A stretch of DNA of 64,000 bases from a virus: positions 1-64,000 of IMG/VR virus record IMGVR_UViG_3300045241_000083; one strand, 5' to 3'. The position numbers were made by a program, and so were the translations under genes. The number at the start of each line of letters is the position of its first letter. Position 1 is the first letter of the stretch. A model generated the notes under the pieces. It worked only from the letters and a program-made list of their open reading frames with translations. It did not search any database and had not been told where the DNA came from. Positions 23,692-32,303 of this stretch are shown here, in pieces.

Positions 23692-23924
23692 TTCCAGTTT
23701 GTGACTGCCGGATCGGGCGCGGTATGCGCGACCGCCTGCGGCTCTACCTTTACGGCTTGGACGCTATGTGCTGGAGCCGCAACAGTGCGCGGGCCGGTCG
23801 TGATATCAACGCTAACGAAACCGAGTTTGCCCTGCCAGTGCTCGACGGGCAGGTCGATGCCGAGTTTGATGTGCAGAGTTCCGAGGGAAATCACACCATA
23901 GAGCTTCGCGGAGAGAGTTATCAT
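23688..23924 (-). CDS. Hypothetical protein
   Basis: This 78-residue protein starts at the ATG at 23924, preceded by AAAGGAAAA. There is one amphipathic stretch and an Ala/Val/Pro-rich tail. No family is recognised. Confidence 0.45.
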   Translation of the reverse strand: MITLSAKLYGVISLGTLHIKLGIDLPVEHWQGKLGFVSVDITTGPRTVAAPAHSVQAVKVEPQAVAHTAPDPAVTNWN

Positions 23925-23937
23925 GTTCGTTTTCCTT

Positions 23938-24105
23938 TCACTTGACAGCGTTGCCAAATACGGCCCAACCGAGTAGACCGAGCAGAATGAAGATCACGAG
24001 GCCCCACGCATTCCGATAAGGCCGATCCGCCGGAACATACCAGCAGACACCGTAAAAGATGAGCGAGACGATGAAAATTACCCAGAAAAGGCTCCCCTTT
24101 TCGAT
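23938..24105 (-). CDS. Two-helix small membrane protein, start uncertain (ATC?)
   Basis: About 55 residues form two transmembrane helices (LFWVIFIVSLIFYGVCWYV, then WGLVIFILLGLLGWAVF). The open frame extends to 24186, but that part overlaps the DUF3309-like gene. A good Shine-Dalgarno (AAGGAAGG, 24112-24119) lies six bases before an ATC codon at 24105-24103, and no ATG, GTG or TTG is in position. Initiation at ATC, or a base difference, is possible. Holin-like topology. Confidence 0.45.
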   Translation of the reverse strand: MEKGSLFWVIFIVSLIFYGVCWYVPADRPYRNAWGLVIFILLGLLGWAVFGNAVK

Positions 24106-24124
24106 GATACACCTTCCTTTCGCG

Positions 24125-24289
24125 TCAAGGCGGAGGACCAGGACCGTTCCACCTGCCGTAGCCCCAATACCCACCTCCGAATACAACCAGTAATACGATT
24201 ATTAGCAGGAGGGTATTTCCGCTAGAATAAGCGAACGCGCCGCCTCCGCACAAAAGCAAGACCAGCAGAATGAGAAGCAAAATTCCCAT
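24125..24289 (-). CDS. DUF3309-like small membrane protein
   Basis: This 54-residue protein begins MGILLLILLVLLLCGGG, has a short turn (YSSGNT), a second helix (LLLIIVLLVVFGGG) and ends GYGRWNGPGPPP. Two Leu/Ile-rich helices with a GG-containing turn match the DUF3309 pattern found widely in bacteria and phages. The function is unknown. Confidence 0.6.
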   Translation of the reverse strand: MGILLLILLVLLLCGGGAFAYSSGNTLLLIIVLLVVFGGGYWGYGRWNGPGPPP

Positions 24290-24306
24290 GATTCACCGCC
24301 TATGAG

Positions 24307-24690
24307 TCAGTAGCGCCCGTCGCAGAAGAAACGATCTGACGCAGTATTTAGCCTGATCCACAGCACACGGAACGGACACGACACGGCGATCTGCTGATCG
24401 TTCGCCCCCACCTCGTTCTCCGCCTGCGCGTCCGTGGGAGCCGTGATGCGGTCACGCGCGAACAGAACCCAACTACCGGGACCGCCGCCCGTCGCCACGG
24501 TGCGGATGAGGCACGTACCGATAGTCATGCCTGGATCGAGGCCGGGGTAGGGATTCTTGCTCGCTGCCTGAAGCGCGGCGATGCTCGCGTAGTCGGTGCC
24601 GTCACTGGCAAGGACCCGCCACGTCGCCACGCCAGGAGCCCAACTCTGCGGGAGCGGGTTCGGCCATGATTCGTAGACCTGCGTCGCCAT
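24307..24690 (-). CDS. Hypothetical virion or accessory protein
   Basis: This 127-residue protein is preceded by GAGGAGGG. It is beta-rich, with GTCLIRTVATGGGPGSWVLFARDR and CPFRVLWIRLNT. No family is recognised. It is the first gene after the hairpin at 24732-24781. Confidence 0.45.
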   Translation of the reverse strand: MATQVYESWPNPLPQSWAPGVATWRVLASDGTDYASIAALQAASKNPYPGLDPGMTIGTCLIRTVATGGGPGSWVLFARDRITAPTDAQAENEVGANDQQIAVSCPFRVLWIRLNTASDRFFCDGRY

Positions 24691-24731
24691 CCTCTACCCT
24701 CCTCAACTGTCACGGCTATCCGAAACGAACA

Positions 24732-24781
24732 GAAGCCCGCTTTCGAGCCTATCCCTGCGGATGGGCCGAAAAACGGGCTTC
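24732..24781 (-). terminator. AAGCCCG-type hairpin
   Basis: GAAGCCCG (24732-24739) pairs with CGGGCTTC (24774-24781), and inner TTTCG and GCC segments extend the stem with small mismatches. On the minus strand it follows the giant ejection gene and precedes the small-protein block, with T-rich bases after the stem. It can stop read-through or act as a leader attenuator. Confidence 0.65.
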
Positions 24782-24824
24782 GTCAATATCGGGCACGAGT
24801 CCCTTTGCCTAAGTTGTCATAGCC

Positions 24825-24830
24825 ATTATA
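24825..24830 (-). promoter_or_regulatory. -10 box TATAAT ahead of hairpin
   Basis: There is a perfect TATAAT on the minus strand, 26 bases beyond the giant gene's stop, and the hairpin 24781-24732 follows downstream. No clear -35 hexamer is present. It would drive 24690 and the genes beyond. Confidence 0.4.
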
Positions 24831-24855
24831 CGCCACACGCGGGCGCTTTCCTCTT

Positions 24856-27800
24856 TTACTGACCTGCCTTGGCCTCTTCACGCATATCGCGCATATCTCG
24901 CCGTAAATCTCGTAGTTCGGGCGGGACCTTTGATTCAGCACGCTCAGGAGAACCTCTGACTATGCGCGAGTTGAACGGATCGAACAATTCGCTCGTTTGC
25001 GGGATACTCTTTGGCTTCAACTTCTGCCGCAATCTTGGAACGCGAGCCTTCACGTAATCCATGACCGTTTGCCGTCTGCGCTCCTTCTCGTCCATCTGCG
25101 CCGCGATGTCCGCGATGAACGTCGGGACGAAACTGCCGATAGAAGAGCCTGCCAGGAACTTCGCGCCCTGCGAGGAGCCTATCTCGCCCCAGTCCTGCGC
25201 CGCGTGCAGGTATGGCAGTTCCCGCAGCGATTCGGCCACGGGATGAAGCGGATCGGTCTTGCCTGTAACTGCATCCGACAGGCTCGCCCCAATCGCGAAG
25301 AGTGTGCCGATCGGGTTGATGGTCTGCGTCTCGTAACTTCGCCTTCCGACCTTGACGCCCGGAGCGGCCCACCCCTTACGCTTCAGGTTCTCGCGTTCCT
25401 TCCAGTCCTCGGGGTATCCGACGGCTTGTCCCTTGCTTCTCATATACGCGCCCAAAGCAATGATTCCCAGCCCGACCAATCCGCGTCCGAAGGTGCGTGA
25501 GAAGTTCCGCTGCTCCTCAAGGCTCATCGTTTCGCCGACCTGCTTACGGGCGTAGACCTTCGCCGCTTCGTATACCATACCAACCGGCGTGTACTCCAGC
25601 ATCCGCGCCACTATATTGACTGGCACGGTCTGGACAGGGAAAACGAAGTCCAGCACGTTCGCCGCTATGTGTCCGGGAAGAGCCGCCGGCCCCTTGCGTT
25701 CCTTGCCTCTCATACTCGCCGTGAACGCCCGCATGCCCGTACTGAGCTTGTTCTTGTTCAGGAAGACCGCTGCCTCCGCTTCCGTAGCGGCCATTGCCGA
25801 GATAGCTTCAGCGTCCATGTGAGGATAGACGCGAGCCAATTCCTGTCTGGCCCGTTCGAATGCGGCGAGCTTAAAAGGCCGGTACGCGGCAGAGTGAGCG
25901 CGCGAAGCTGCTTCGACGTAAGCGTCACCGATAGCAGTCCCAGTGCTCGGCGCGAGATGCAGACCAGTTGAGGTAGAGCCGATCGGCTGCATTCCCGTTC
26001 GTTCCTGCGCCTTCGTCTCGCCATGTCGCGCGATAGCCGCCGCCTCCGATATCCCCTGTGTCGCCGCCTTATAACCCGCCTGAGCGACTTCTCCGAGTCT
26101 GGGCGCAAATGCCGCGCGCCGACCTGGAACCGATCCGACGATGCTCGATCCCGCCTTGGTAGCGACCAGCGCGTCCACTACTGCGCTTGGAATCTTCCGC
26201 ACTTCCTCCGCGCCGAGGTATATCCCGTGGGAGACGAGAACCTTCGCGATGATCCGGGGAGCCGTAATCAGTCCAGCCCGACGGATAGCGAGGATCTTCT
26301 GTGTGAACGATACTGGCTGCATCATCAGGATTTCGGCGTTCACCTGATCGCGCAGCGCGTCCCGCTTGCTTCGCGCTTGGGCCAACTCTTCGTCAACCGG
26401 TCCCGGCGGGCGAGCCTTCTTCTGGAAATCGCGCTCGCGTAACTGTCGTTCGAGTTCAGCTATGGACTTGGCAGTCATCCTTTTCGCCTGCGCGAGCCTC
26501 TGTTCGTCAGTCATCTTGACCGGCTCGGCAGTAGCTTTACGCATCTCCTGCAACTGGCTCAACAGCGCGGCATGTTCCAGTTTCGCTTGACCGAGTTCTT
26601 TCGACCAGACCGCGACCGTCTGCTTCTTCCCTTCGATATCACCCACCTGGATACGGCGGTTTAGTTCGGCATTGGCCTTCACGGTCGCGCGCAGGCTCGA
26701 TTCGATCTTGCGTTGTTCGGGACTGCCCTTCACGGCATCGCGGGCCGTTTTTCGTAGGGCCGCCATCTGCTCTCGTAACTTGACCTGCTGCTGCTTCAGT
26801 TGGCCGAGTTCAGCGGACCACGGTGAGGATGCCGTCTTCGCCCCCTCGATGTCGCCTGACTGAATCCGCTTCTGTAGATCGGCGATGGATCGCTGAGTAG
26901 CGCCGATAGCCGTCCTGATCTTGCTTTGGTCGATGTCGCCCTTGTTTAGATTGTCATATACACCCTGGAGTCTGTCACGTTCGACCTTGAGCGCATTGGC
27001 CTCCGCGTCGTACGCGATCTTCGTCTGCTCCGGCTTCTTCGTCTTCGTGTCGATGTACCTGTTAAGGTCCGTGATCTGGTTCTTCAGCCGCGTCTTAACA
27101 GCGTCCATTGCGCTCTTTAGCCCCTCCGCCGTGGAACGTGTATTGGCTATTCCCTGCTTGCGCATCGTCTCATTGACTTCAGCGGTCAGACGGCGCACCT
27201 CGGCGCTTTGGGCGTCGCGCTGGAAACCCGTCTTCAGCGGACGCTGTCCCTTCTGAGCGTCCTCCAACTGCTCTATCTTGAGCATCTGCGCTTTCATCTC
27301 GCGAAGCGTCGCGGCATTCTCTTCCGGGTTAGGCTTCGTCGTCTCTCCGTACCGGCTGATAGCGCGGCGGATGTCACTGTGGGTTATGCCCTCGATAACA
27401 TCCTTGGCCGTCTCGTGGATTTCGCTGACCAGCGCGCCGATTTCCCGGACGCCATGCGAGATCAGGACCTTTGCCATCCTGACGACGATGCCAGCCTCTT
27501 CCGCTGGTAGCCTGACGGCGCCGGACTGTCGGCTGGTAGGCTTGCCCGGTCGGGAACGTAGCGCGCGCCACTCGTCCGCAAGGCCCTTGAGTTCGGCCTT
27601 GAACTCGCCTCGCGCCGCAGTACGGTTCAGTTTGCGGGTCGCCTTCTGGCCCTCGCGCGTCAATTCCTCGACAGCCGATTGCGCGCGCTGGTTCTCGTAT
27701 GCCGCGTCCGCCGCCTTCTTCTCCTGCTCCTTGGCTGCCCGGTCCTGTTCGGCCTTCTCGTATTCGGCGACCTTCGCCCGCAGGGATTCCACTTCCGCGC

Positions 27801-30800
27801 TATTGATCGAACTGCCCTTCGCCATTACCGCCCGCCCGACGACGGCCTTCAGGCTCATCTTGTCGTCAATTGTGAGCTTGCGCGACTCGAGCGCGCGGCC
27901 CTGCATCGTGCCCGACTTCTTGTCGATCTCGGCGATACTGGCAAACTCCTTCAGCAACCGCTCGCGCTCGGAGCCGGCGCGCAGTATCTCGCGGCTGCCG
28001 GTAAGCGTAGACGTGGCTTCTTCCAATGCAGGCAGGCGGTTCTTGATCTGCTGGAGCCGGATGTCAAGTCCAGCAGTCTCTTCGGCGCTCAGTCCGCGCG
28101 GACGAGATCGCATCTCGTCAATCGTGCCACGGATATGCTCCTCGGTATGAAGCCCCTGATCGAACGCCTTTGCGAGCGTTTCGATGTGTGATTGCGGAGT
28201 GTGCGGGTTCAGCGGAGGCAGGCCCAACCGCTCCAAGTCGCGGTTCACCGACGCGTTTCGAGAGGCCGTATCATCGCCTTCCGGTTTCGCCTCTCGTGTG
28301 ATTTCCTCCGTGGGAACGCGCTTGCCGATCTCATTCCACGCGGCGTGAAGATTCTCGTCGCTGATCTCGTGTCCGAGGTCGGCGCGCATCCGCTTGGCCC
28401 ATTCAGCGAACGTGCGGATACCCGCTTCGACGTGGTAGCCGCCGATCTCCACAAGGTCCTTGAGTATCGTCGGATCGATGCCCGCAGACAATCGGTTCAG
28501 CTTGTCCTTGAGTCGATTGACGGCTTCCTCGTACGCGTCTCTGGTGAAGACCTTGTTCTGCGCGCCGTACTCTTCGGCAGGCTTGGTCTTTGATTCCGCG
28601 CCCGCGCTCTCCGCCTTTTCACCAGTAGGACGAGGAGGCTCTGGCGCAGACTCAGCCTTCGGTGCCTCTCCCTGCTTCACAGGAGGCGTTTCTGCGGGCT
28701 TTGCGGCTGCGGGGGTAGGTGCGGGCGGCTCGGCGGGTTTGGGCGTGGGAGGCTCGCCAATATTCCAGTTGTTACCCTTTAACGACCAGCGACGACTTCC
28801 TGCAGGCCCCTTATTCAGCATGACGTAAGGTTCGGACGCCGATGCGGGATGGACAACTTTGCCTGCGTAGACTTGCCCCTTCTCGTCTTTCCACCAGACC
28901 TTATCACCAACAACAGGAGCCCCACCGGATGGTTGACCTGCGGAAAGCCCCCCTTTCGCAGAATCCGGTGGGGTCGTTGTAGCTGCGGAGGACGGTGCAG
29001 CCACAGCGTTGACACGGTACTCCGATCCATCGGCGCGGCGGATGACATGCTCGCCGTCAACGATGCCCTCGTAGCGTGCGCCCTCCGGTACGGTGACGCC
29101 GGCAGGTGCAGGACGCGCTTCGGGGGCAGTTCCGCCGACGTGCACGTCAGGTTGTGCCGCCACCGCCCCCGAAGCCTTCTGATAGTCCCACTGCTGCCCA
29201 TCATGCGCGAGCCGGGACACGGTGCCCATATCCGGCGCGTCCTGCATGAACACATTCGGATCGAGCCGGATCGGGTTCATCGGCTCGCCCGCCGCCTTCC
29301 ATGCCCGGATTGCACGCTGCACCGTCGAATTGGTCACGAGGACCGGCGTGCCGCCCTCAGCCCGCACCTTCTGGTAGGCCGGGATGATCTTGTCGATCCA
29401 CTGCTGAACCGACTCGCCGCCGGGGAACGCCTGGTCCGGGTTCTCGACGTGCTGGCGGATAATGGCTTTGTTCGCATCGTTATCCGGCTGCGTCCTGAGC
29501 GCATCACCGATGTCAAGCGGCTCGAACTCGTTGTTGACCACAACCGGCAGGCCACTGACGTGCGCCATGATCTTCGCGGCCTGCTGTGTACGCTGGAGCG
29601 GTCCCGAGACGATCCGGTCGGCCCCGCTGTCCTTCAGGCTCTCACCGGCCTGCGCCGATTGCTTCTTGCCGGCGGTCGTCATCGTAACGCCGCTCGGCGC
29701 GGAGAGTTTGCCCGCGCGATCCGGTATCTCGCCGTGGCGCGCGAACAGGACGCTCTCGGCTGTGCCGGGTGGAACGGTTAGCCCTTGCGATTGCGTGGGC
29801 GCTGAGGCTTGGACTGCGGCTTCGGCTGGACCCGCTCCGGCAGTCCCTTGAAGCCCCCCGGCTGCGACTTGGTTGCCTGCTCCCACTCCTTGATCTTGGG
29901 GAATTTGCCCTGGGACGCCAGTTCCTCCAGCTTGCGCTGCTGGGCCTTTGACTTGAACGGCACCTGTCATCACCTCCTCTGTTGGGGTTGGTACGACTGG
30001 CGGGGCGGTTTCGGCCATCTTCTCCGGTGCGCTGATAGCGCGTCTCCGAAGGTAGGTATCCGCCGTGTGACGGAGTGTGTCGGCCAGGTAGTTGAACGCC
30101 CACTGCCGGTTGTCGCCCTTCACGGACGCTGCGTGCTGTGACGCTACTTCCGCCGCGCCCCGCAACGCTTGAGCTTTGTCCAGTGATGGCTCCGACATGA
30201 AGCCTTCGACGATCTGCCCGACGCTCTTGCGGACGTTCTGTCGATCCGCCGCCGCGATCCCATGCTCCAGAATGGCCGGTGAAAGAGCCAGTAGGAAGTT
30301 GAACGACGCACCACCTGTGTCCCCTTCCCGCAGTTGGTTCATCGCGTTATTGGCGGCGTTGGCGGAGAAGCCAGCCATGATGCCACGAGCCAGCAACGGG
30401 GCGCGTGTCGCGATCGCGCCGACTCCCACACCGCTTAACTGCATCTCCGGGTCGGCGAGGCTGTAGAGAAACTTCTCCGCCTCCGGTGCGAAACCTCGCG
30501 CCTGCGCCAGTACCTTCGCCCCCTCCGGCCCGCGAATAAGGTTGGCAAGCACTTCTGACGGACGTAGGGTCGATATGTCGCCTGTCTCGTGGTTGATGAC
30601 CGCGCCAACACCAATCACGCCTTCCGGCCCTGTTTGCGGTGGAACGAACTCCTGTTTCGCCTGCTGCGCTAGTTCGTCGGCCTTCTCAAGGATCGCTTGC
30701 TGCGCGACCGGCTTCATCTTCTGCAGGCGCGGGAACCACGTTGGATCGGCAGGGTTCCTAGAAAGCGCGTCCGCCGCTCGCATAGGCACGTTGGCGCGCA

Positions 30801-31905
30801 GGTTGCCGGTGTTCATGAAGTCCATCTTGAACTTTTGAAGTTGGTCATCCGTGAAGAGCGTCGCGGGCGCACGCAGGCTCGTAGGCTTGCCCTGTGTCGA
30901 TGACGGGAAGATCACGTCAGACGCCGTGTAGCGCCCGTTTGAGGGAGGCGAGGCAGGAGACGGCCGCAGGTCCATCGGCGGCTGCATCGACGCCTTGAGA
31001 GCGGAGATAACAGGTTCAGCGGTTGCGCCGGAGACGGCTCCAGCCGCTGCGCCGAGGTCGCGTCCATAGAATCCGAACTGCTGCTTGGCGGCATCTGTCA
31101 CAGTACGCGCGATCGGCCCTGCCGCCGCTCCAGCAGCCGCGCCAATCTGCCCTCCAGCGGGTGTAGGTGTGGCGGACGGCGGCGTGCTGGAATATCCCGG
31201 TGGTAGCGGTGGAAGCGTTGGAGACGGAGCATTGCCCGCTTGGTCCATCTGAACAGCATCACTGAGCATCTGCGCCATGTAGCCAGGACCGGAGCTCGCG
31301 TACGATCCAGGCGGGACCTGAAAGCCTCTCGGCAGGCTGACGTGGATATGGTTGTAGTGGTCTCCACCGATATTCGTCTGCCACAGGTAGCCCTTGTTAG
31401 TGCCATGCTCGCCGAAGGAGTATCCTGCCTGCTCCAGGTGCGTCACCAGCAGGTCGCCGAGGTTCTTGCCCTGCTTGGAGGATAGCGGCACGCCGTTGAT
31501 TGTCGAGATGTCGAGCGCCAGCCCAGGGATATGCCGCGACCGGTTTCCACTCTGCGCTACCTGCAGGTTGTGTTCGAGGGTCCGCTGCGCCGAGCTGATT
31601 CCGAGCTTGAATCCGAGGCCGTCCGCGATGTCGTTGATGTCATTCAGAAGTCCCGCATGAGCGCGGCCGCCTGACTGACCCATGAACTGCAGGCGCGGGA
31701 ATCCGCTGATGGGAACGATTTTGCTCGGCGGAGCATCCGAGAAACCTGCTGGAAGAGGCGGCATGGAGGACGGCTGCGCGCCCTGGTAAGGGTTCGCAGG
31801 CACCGGCATCGGGGGCGCATCGGTGTAGCCGGCAGGTAGAGGCGGCAGCGTTGCGACTCCGCCGCCCTGGTCGCCTTGATTACCAGATTGAGGATCGTCC
31901 GGCAT
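24856..31905 (-). CDS. Giant multidomain internal/ejection protein (M15 peptidase-like and histidine-phosphatase-like domains)
   Basis: From the ATG at 31905 the product has 2,349 residues; residue numbers here count from a TTG six codons earlier. Three PPLPxGYxxxPP repeats frame the N-terminus. A peptidase M15/VanY-like domain lies at about 85-196, with metal ligands H131, D138 and H192xH194 (RHIPGLALD, HIHV). A histidine-phosphatase-like domain spans about 723-905: ARHGE at 728-732, SGPLQRTQ and GGES. The second catalytic His is replaced (LVTNSTVQR). A KOW-like strand block at about 1000-1060 and about 700 residues of coiled coil follow, ending in hydrophobic helices and a basic tail. Size and layout fit a DNA-ejection protein that opens cell wall. 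Confidence 0.8.
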   Translation of the reverse strand: MPDDPQSGNQGDQGGGVATLPPLPAGYTDAPPMPVPANPYQGAQPSSMPPLPAGFSDAPPSKIVPISGFPRLQFMGQSGGRAHAGLLNDINDIADGLGFKLGISSAQRTLEHNLQVAQSGNRSRHIPGLALDISTINGVPLSSKQGKNLGDLLVTHLEQAGYSFGEHGTNKGYLWQTNIGGDHYNHIHVSLPRGFQVPPGSYASSGPGYMAQMLSDAVQMDQAGNAPSPTLPPLPPGYSSTPPSATPTPAGGQIGAAAGAAAGPIARTVTDAAKQQFGFYGRDLGAAAGAVSGATAEPVISALKASMQPPMDLRPSPASPPSNGRYTASDVIFPSSTQGKPTSLRAPATLFTDDQLQKFKMDFMNTGNLRANVPMRAADALSRNPADPTWFPRLQKMKPVAQQAILEKADELAQQAKQEFVPPQTGPEGVIGVGAVINHETGDISTLRPSEVLANLIRGPEGAKVLAQARGFAPEAEKFLYSLADPEMQLSGVGVGAIATRAPLLARGIMAGFSANAANNAMNQLREGDTGGASFNFLLALSPAILEHGIAAADRQNVRKSVGQIVEGFMSEPSLDKAQALRGAAEVASQHAASVKGDNRQWAFNYLADTLRHTADTYLRRRAISAPEKMAETAPPVVPTPTEEVMTGAVQVKGPAAQAGGTGVPGQIPQDQGVGAGNQVAAGGLQGTAGAGPAEAAVQASAPTQSQGLTVPPGTAESVLFARHGEIPDRAGKLSAPSGVTMTTAGKKQSAQAGESLKDSGADRIVSGPLQRTQQAAKIMAHVSGLPVVVNNEFEPLDIGDALRTQPDNDANKAIIRQHVENPDQAFPGGESVQQWIDKIIPAYQKVRAEGGTPVLVTNSTVQRAIRAWKAAGEPMNPIRLDPNVFMQDAPDMGTVSRLAHDGQQWDYQKASGAVAAQPDVHVGGTAPEARPAPAGVTVPEGARYEGIVDGEHVIRRADGSEYRVNAVAAPSSAATTTPPDSAKGGLSAGQPSGGAPVVGDKVWWKDEKGQVYAGKVVHPASASEPYVMLNKGPAGSRRWSLKGNNWNIGEPPTPKPAEPPAPTPAAAKPAETPPVKQGEAPKAESAPEPPRPTGEKAESAGAESKTKPAEEYGAQNKVFTRDAYEEAVNRLKDKLNRLSAGIDPTILKDLVEIGGYHVEAGIRTFAEWAKRMRADLGHEISDENLHAAWNEIGKRVPTEEITREAKPEGDDTASRNASVNRDLERLGLPPLNPHTPQSHIETLAKAFDQGLHTEEHIRGTIDEMRSRPRGLSAEETAGLDIRLQQIKNRLPALEEATSTLTGSREILRAGSERERLLKEFASIAEIDKKSGTMQGRALESRKLTIDDKMSLKAVVGRAVMAKGSSINSAEVESLRAKVAEYEKAEQDRAAKEQEKKAADAAYENQRAQSAVEELTREGQKATRKLNRTAARGEFKAELKGLADEWRALRSRPGKPTSRQSGAVRLPAEEAGIVVRMAKVLISHGVREIGALVSEIHETAKDVIEGITHSDIRRAISRYGETTKPNPEENAATLREMKAQMLKIEQLEDAQKGQRPLKTGFQRDAQSAEVRRLTAEVNETMRKQGIANTRSTAEGLKSAMDAVKTRLKNQITDLNRYIDTKTKKPEQTKIAYDAEANALKVERDRLQGVYDNLNKGDIDQSKIRTAIGATQRSIADLQKRIQSGDIEGAKTASSPWSAELGQLKQQQVKLREQMAALRKTARDAVKGSPEQRKIESSLRATVKANAELNRRIQVGDIEGKKQTVAVWSKELGQAKLEHAALLSQLQEMRKATAEPVKMTDEQRLAQAKRMTAKSIAELERQLRERDFQKKARPPGPVDEELAQARSKRDALRDQVNAEILMMQPVSFTQKILAIRRAGLITAPRIIAKVLVSHGIYLGAEEVRKIPSAVVDALVATKAGSSIVGSVPGRRAAFAPRLGEVAQAGYKAATQGISEAAAIARHGETKAQERTGMQPIGSTSTGLHLAPSTGTAIGDAYVEAASRAHSAAYRPFKLAAFERARQELARVYPHMDAEAISAMAATEAEAAVFLNKNKLSTGMRAFTASMRGKERKGPAALPGHIAANVLDFVFPVQTVPVNIVARMLEYTPVGMVYEAAKVYARKQVGETMSLEEQRNFSRTFGRGLVGLGIIALGAYMRSKGQAVGYPEDWKERENLKRKGWAAPGVKVGRRSYETQTINPIGTLFAIGASLSDAVTGKTDPLHPVAESLRELPYLHAAQDWGEIGSSQGAKFLAGSSIGSFVPTFIADIAAQMDEKERRRQTVMDYVKARVPRLRQKLKPKSIPQTSELFDPFNSRIVRGSPERAESKVPPELRDLRRDMRDMREEAKAGQ

Positions 31906-31906
31906 A

Positions 31907-31936
31907 TTGCGTTGTACCTGCAAAACGTGCTACTAT
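31907..31936 (+). promoter_or_regulatory. Sigma-70-like promoter of the Cas7-like cassette
   Basis: TTGCGT (31907-31912), 18 bases, then TACTAT (31931-31936) with an extended TG element (TGC before the -10). The predicted start, at about 31943, coincides with the first base of the 15-bp inverted repeat. The same TTGCGT-18-TATGAT layout is used by the late promoter at 56012-56041. It sits inside the start region of the oppositely oriented giant gene. Confidence 0.5.
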
Positions 31937-31942
31937 GTGAGC

Positions 31943-32024
31943 GTCACGGTCGCTGGAGTACAATTTCATAAAGAAGGCATGGCGCAAGCCATCCTCTCGA
32001 CGCCCGCTTTCCAGCGACCGTGAC
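31943..32024 (+). repeat. Perfect 15-bp inverted repeat upstream of the array
   Basis: GTCACGGTCGCTGGA (31943-31957) is the exact reverse complement of 32010-32024, with a 52-nt loop. A competing 9-bp stem (GACGCCCGC, 31999-32007 with 32039-32047) overlaps the right arm, so two mutually exclusive structures are possible. It could protect or process the 5' end of the cassette RNA, or act as a protein-binding site. Confidence 0.7.
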
Positions 32025-32050
32025 AAGTAGCTGAGATGGCGGGCGTCGTT

Positions 32051-32279
32051 GCGTGTGCCGATCAGCTTTGACCTGATGGGCCGCGCCAAGTCAGGACTAG
32101 CCGAGATACGTCTTGTTCAGATCAGTTAGGCTCCGATATGCCACGGCGAGATATGTTTTGCCCGGTTGCGATGCGCCCGGACGCGATTGGACTTGATGGG
32201 CCAAGCCGGGACAAGTTCCGAAAAGCTATGCCGAGCCACGCCTGGCTGTGACAAGTTCGGATGAGACGGGCCGAGTCTT
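32051..32279 (+). repeat. 5-nt-periodic array A (GHYNN units), upstream
   Basis: On the plus strand a G occupies every fifth position from 32055 to 32275 without exception (45 consecutive). The base two after each G is C or T in 43 of 45 units, and the base right after G is A, C or T in 44 of 45. The other two positions vary freely. Some words recur (ACAAGTTC, GATGGGCC), but no longer unit repeats. The tract has no reading frame and lies between the stem-loop and the RAMP gene. Confidence 0.95.
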
Positions 32280-32303
32280 ACTCTCTCTCAGAAAGGAACG
32301 AGA

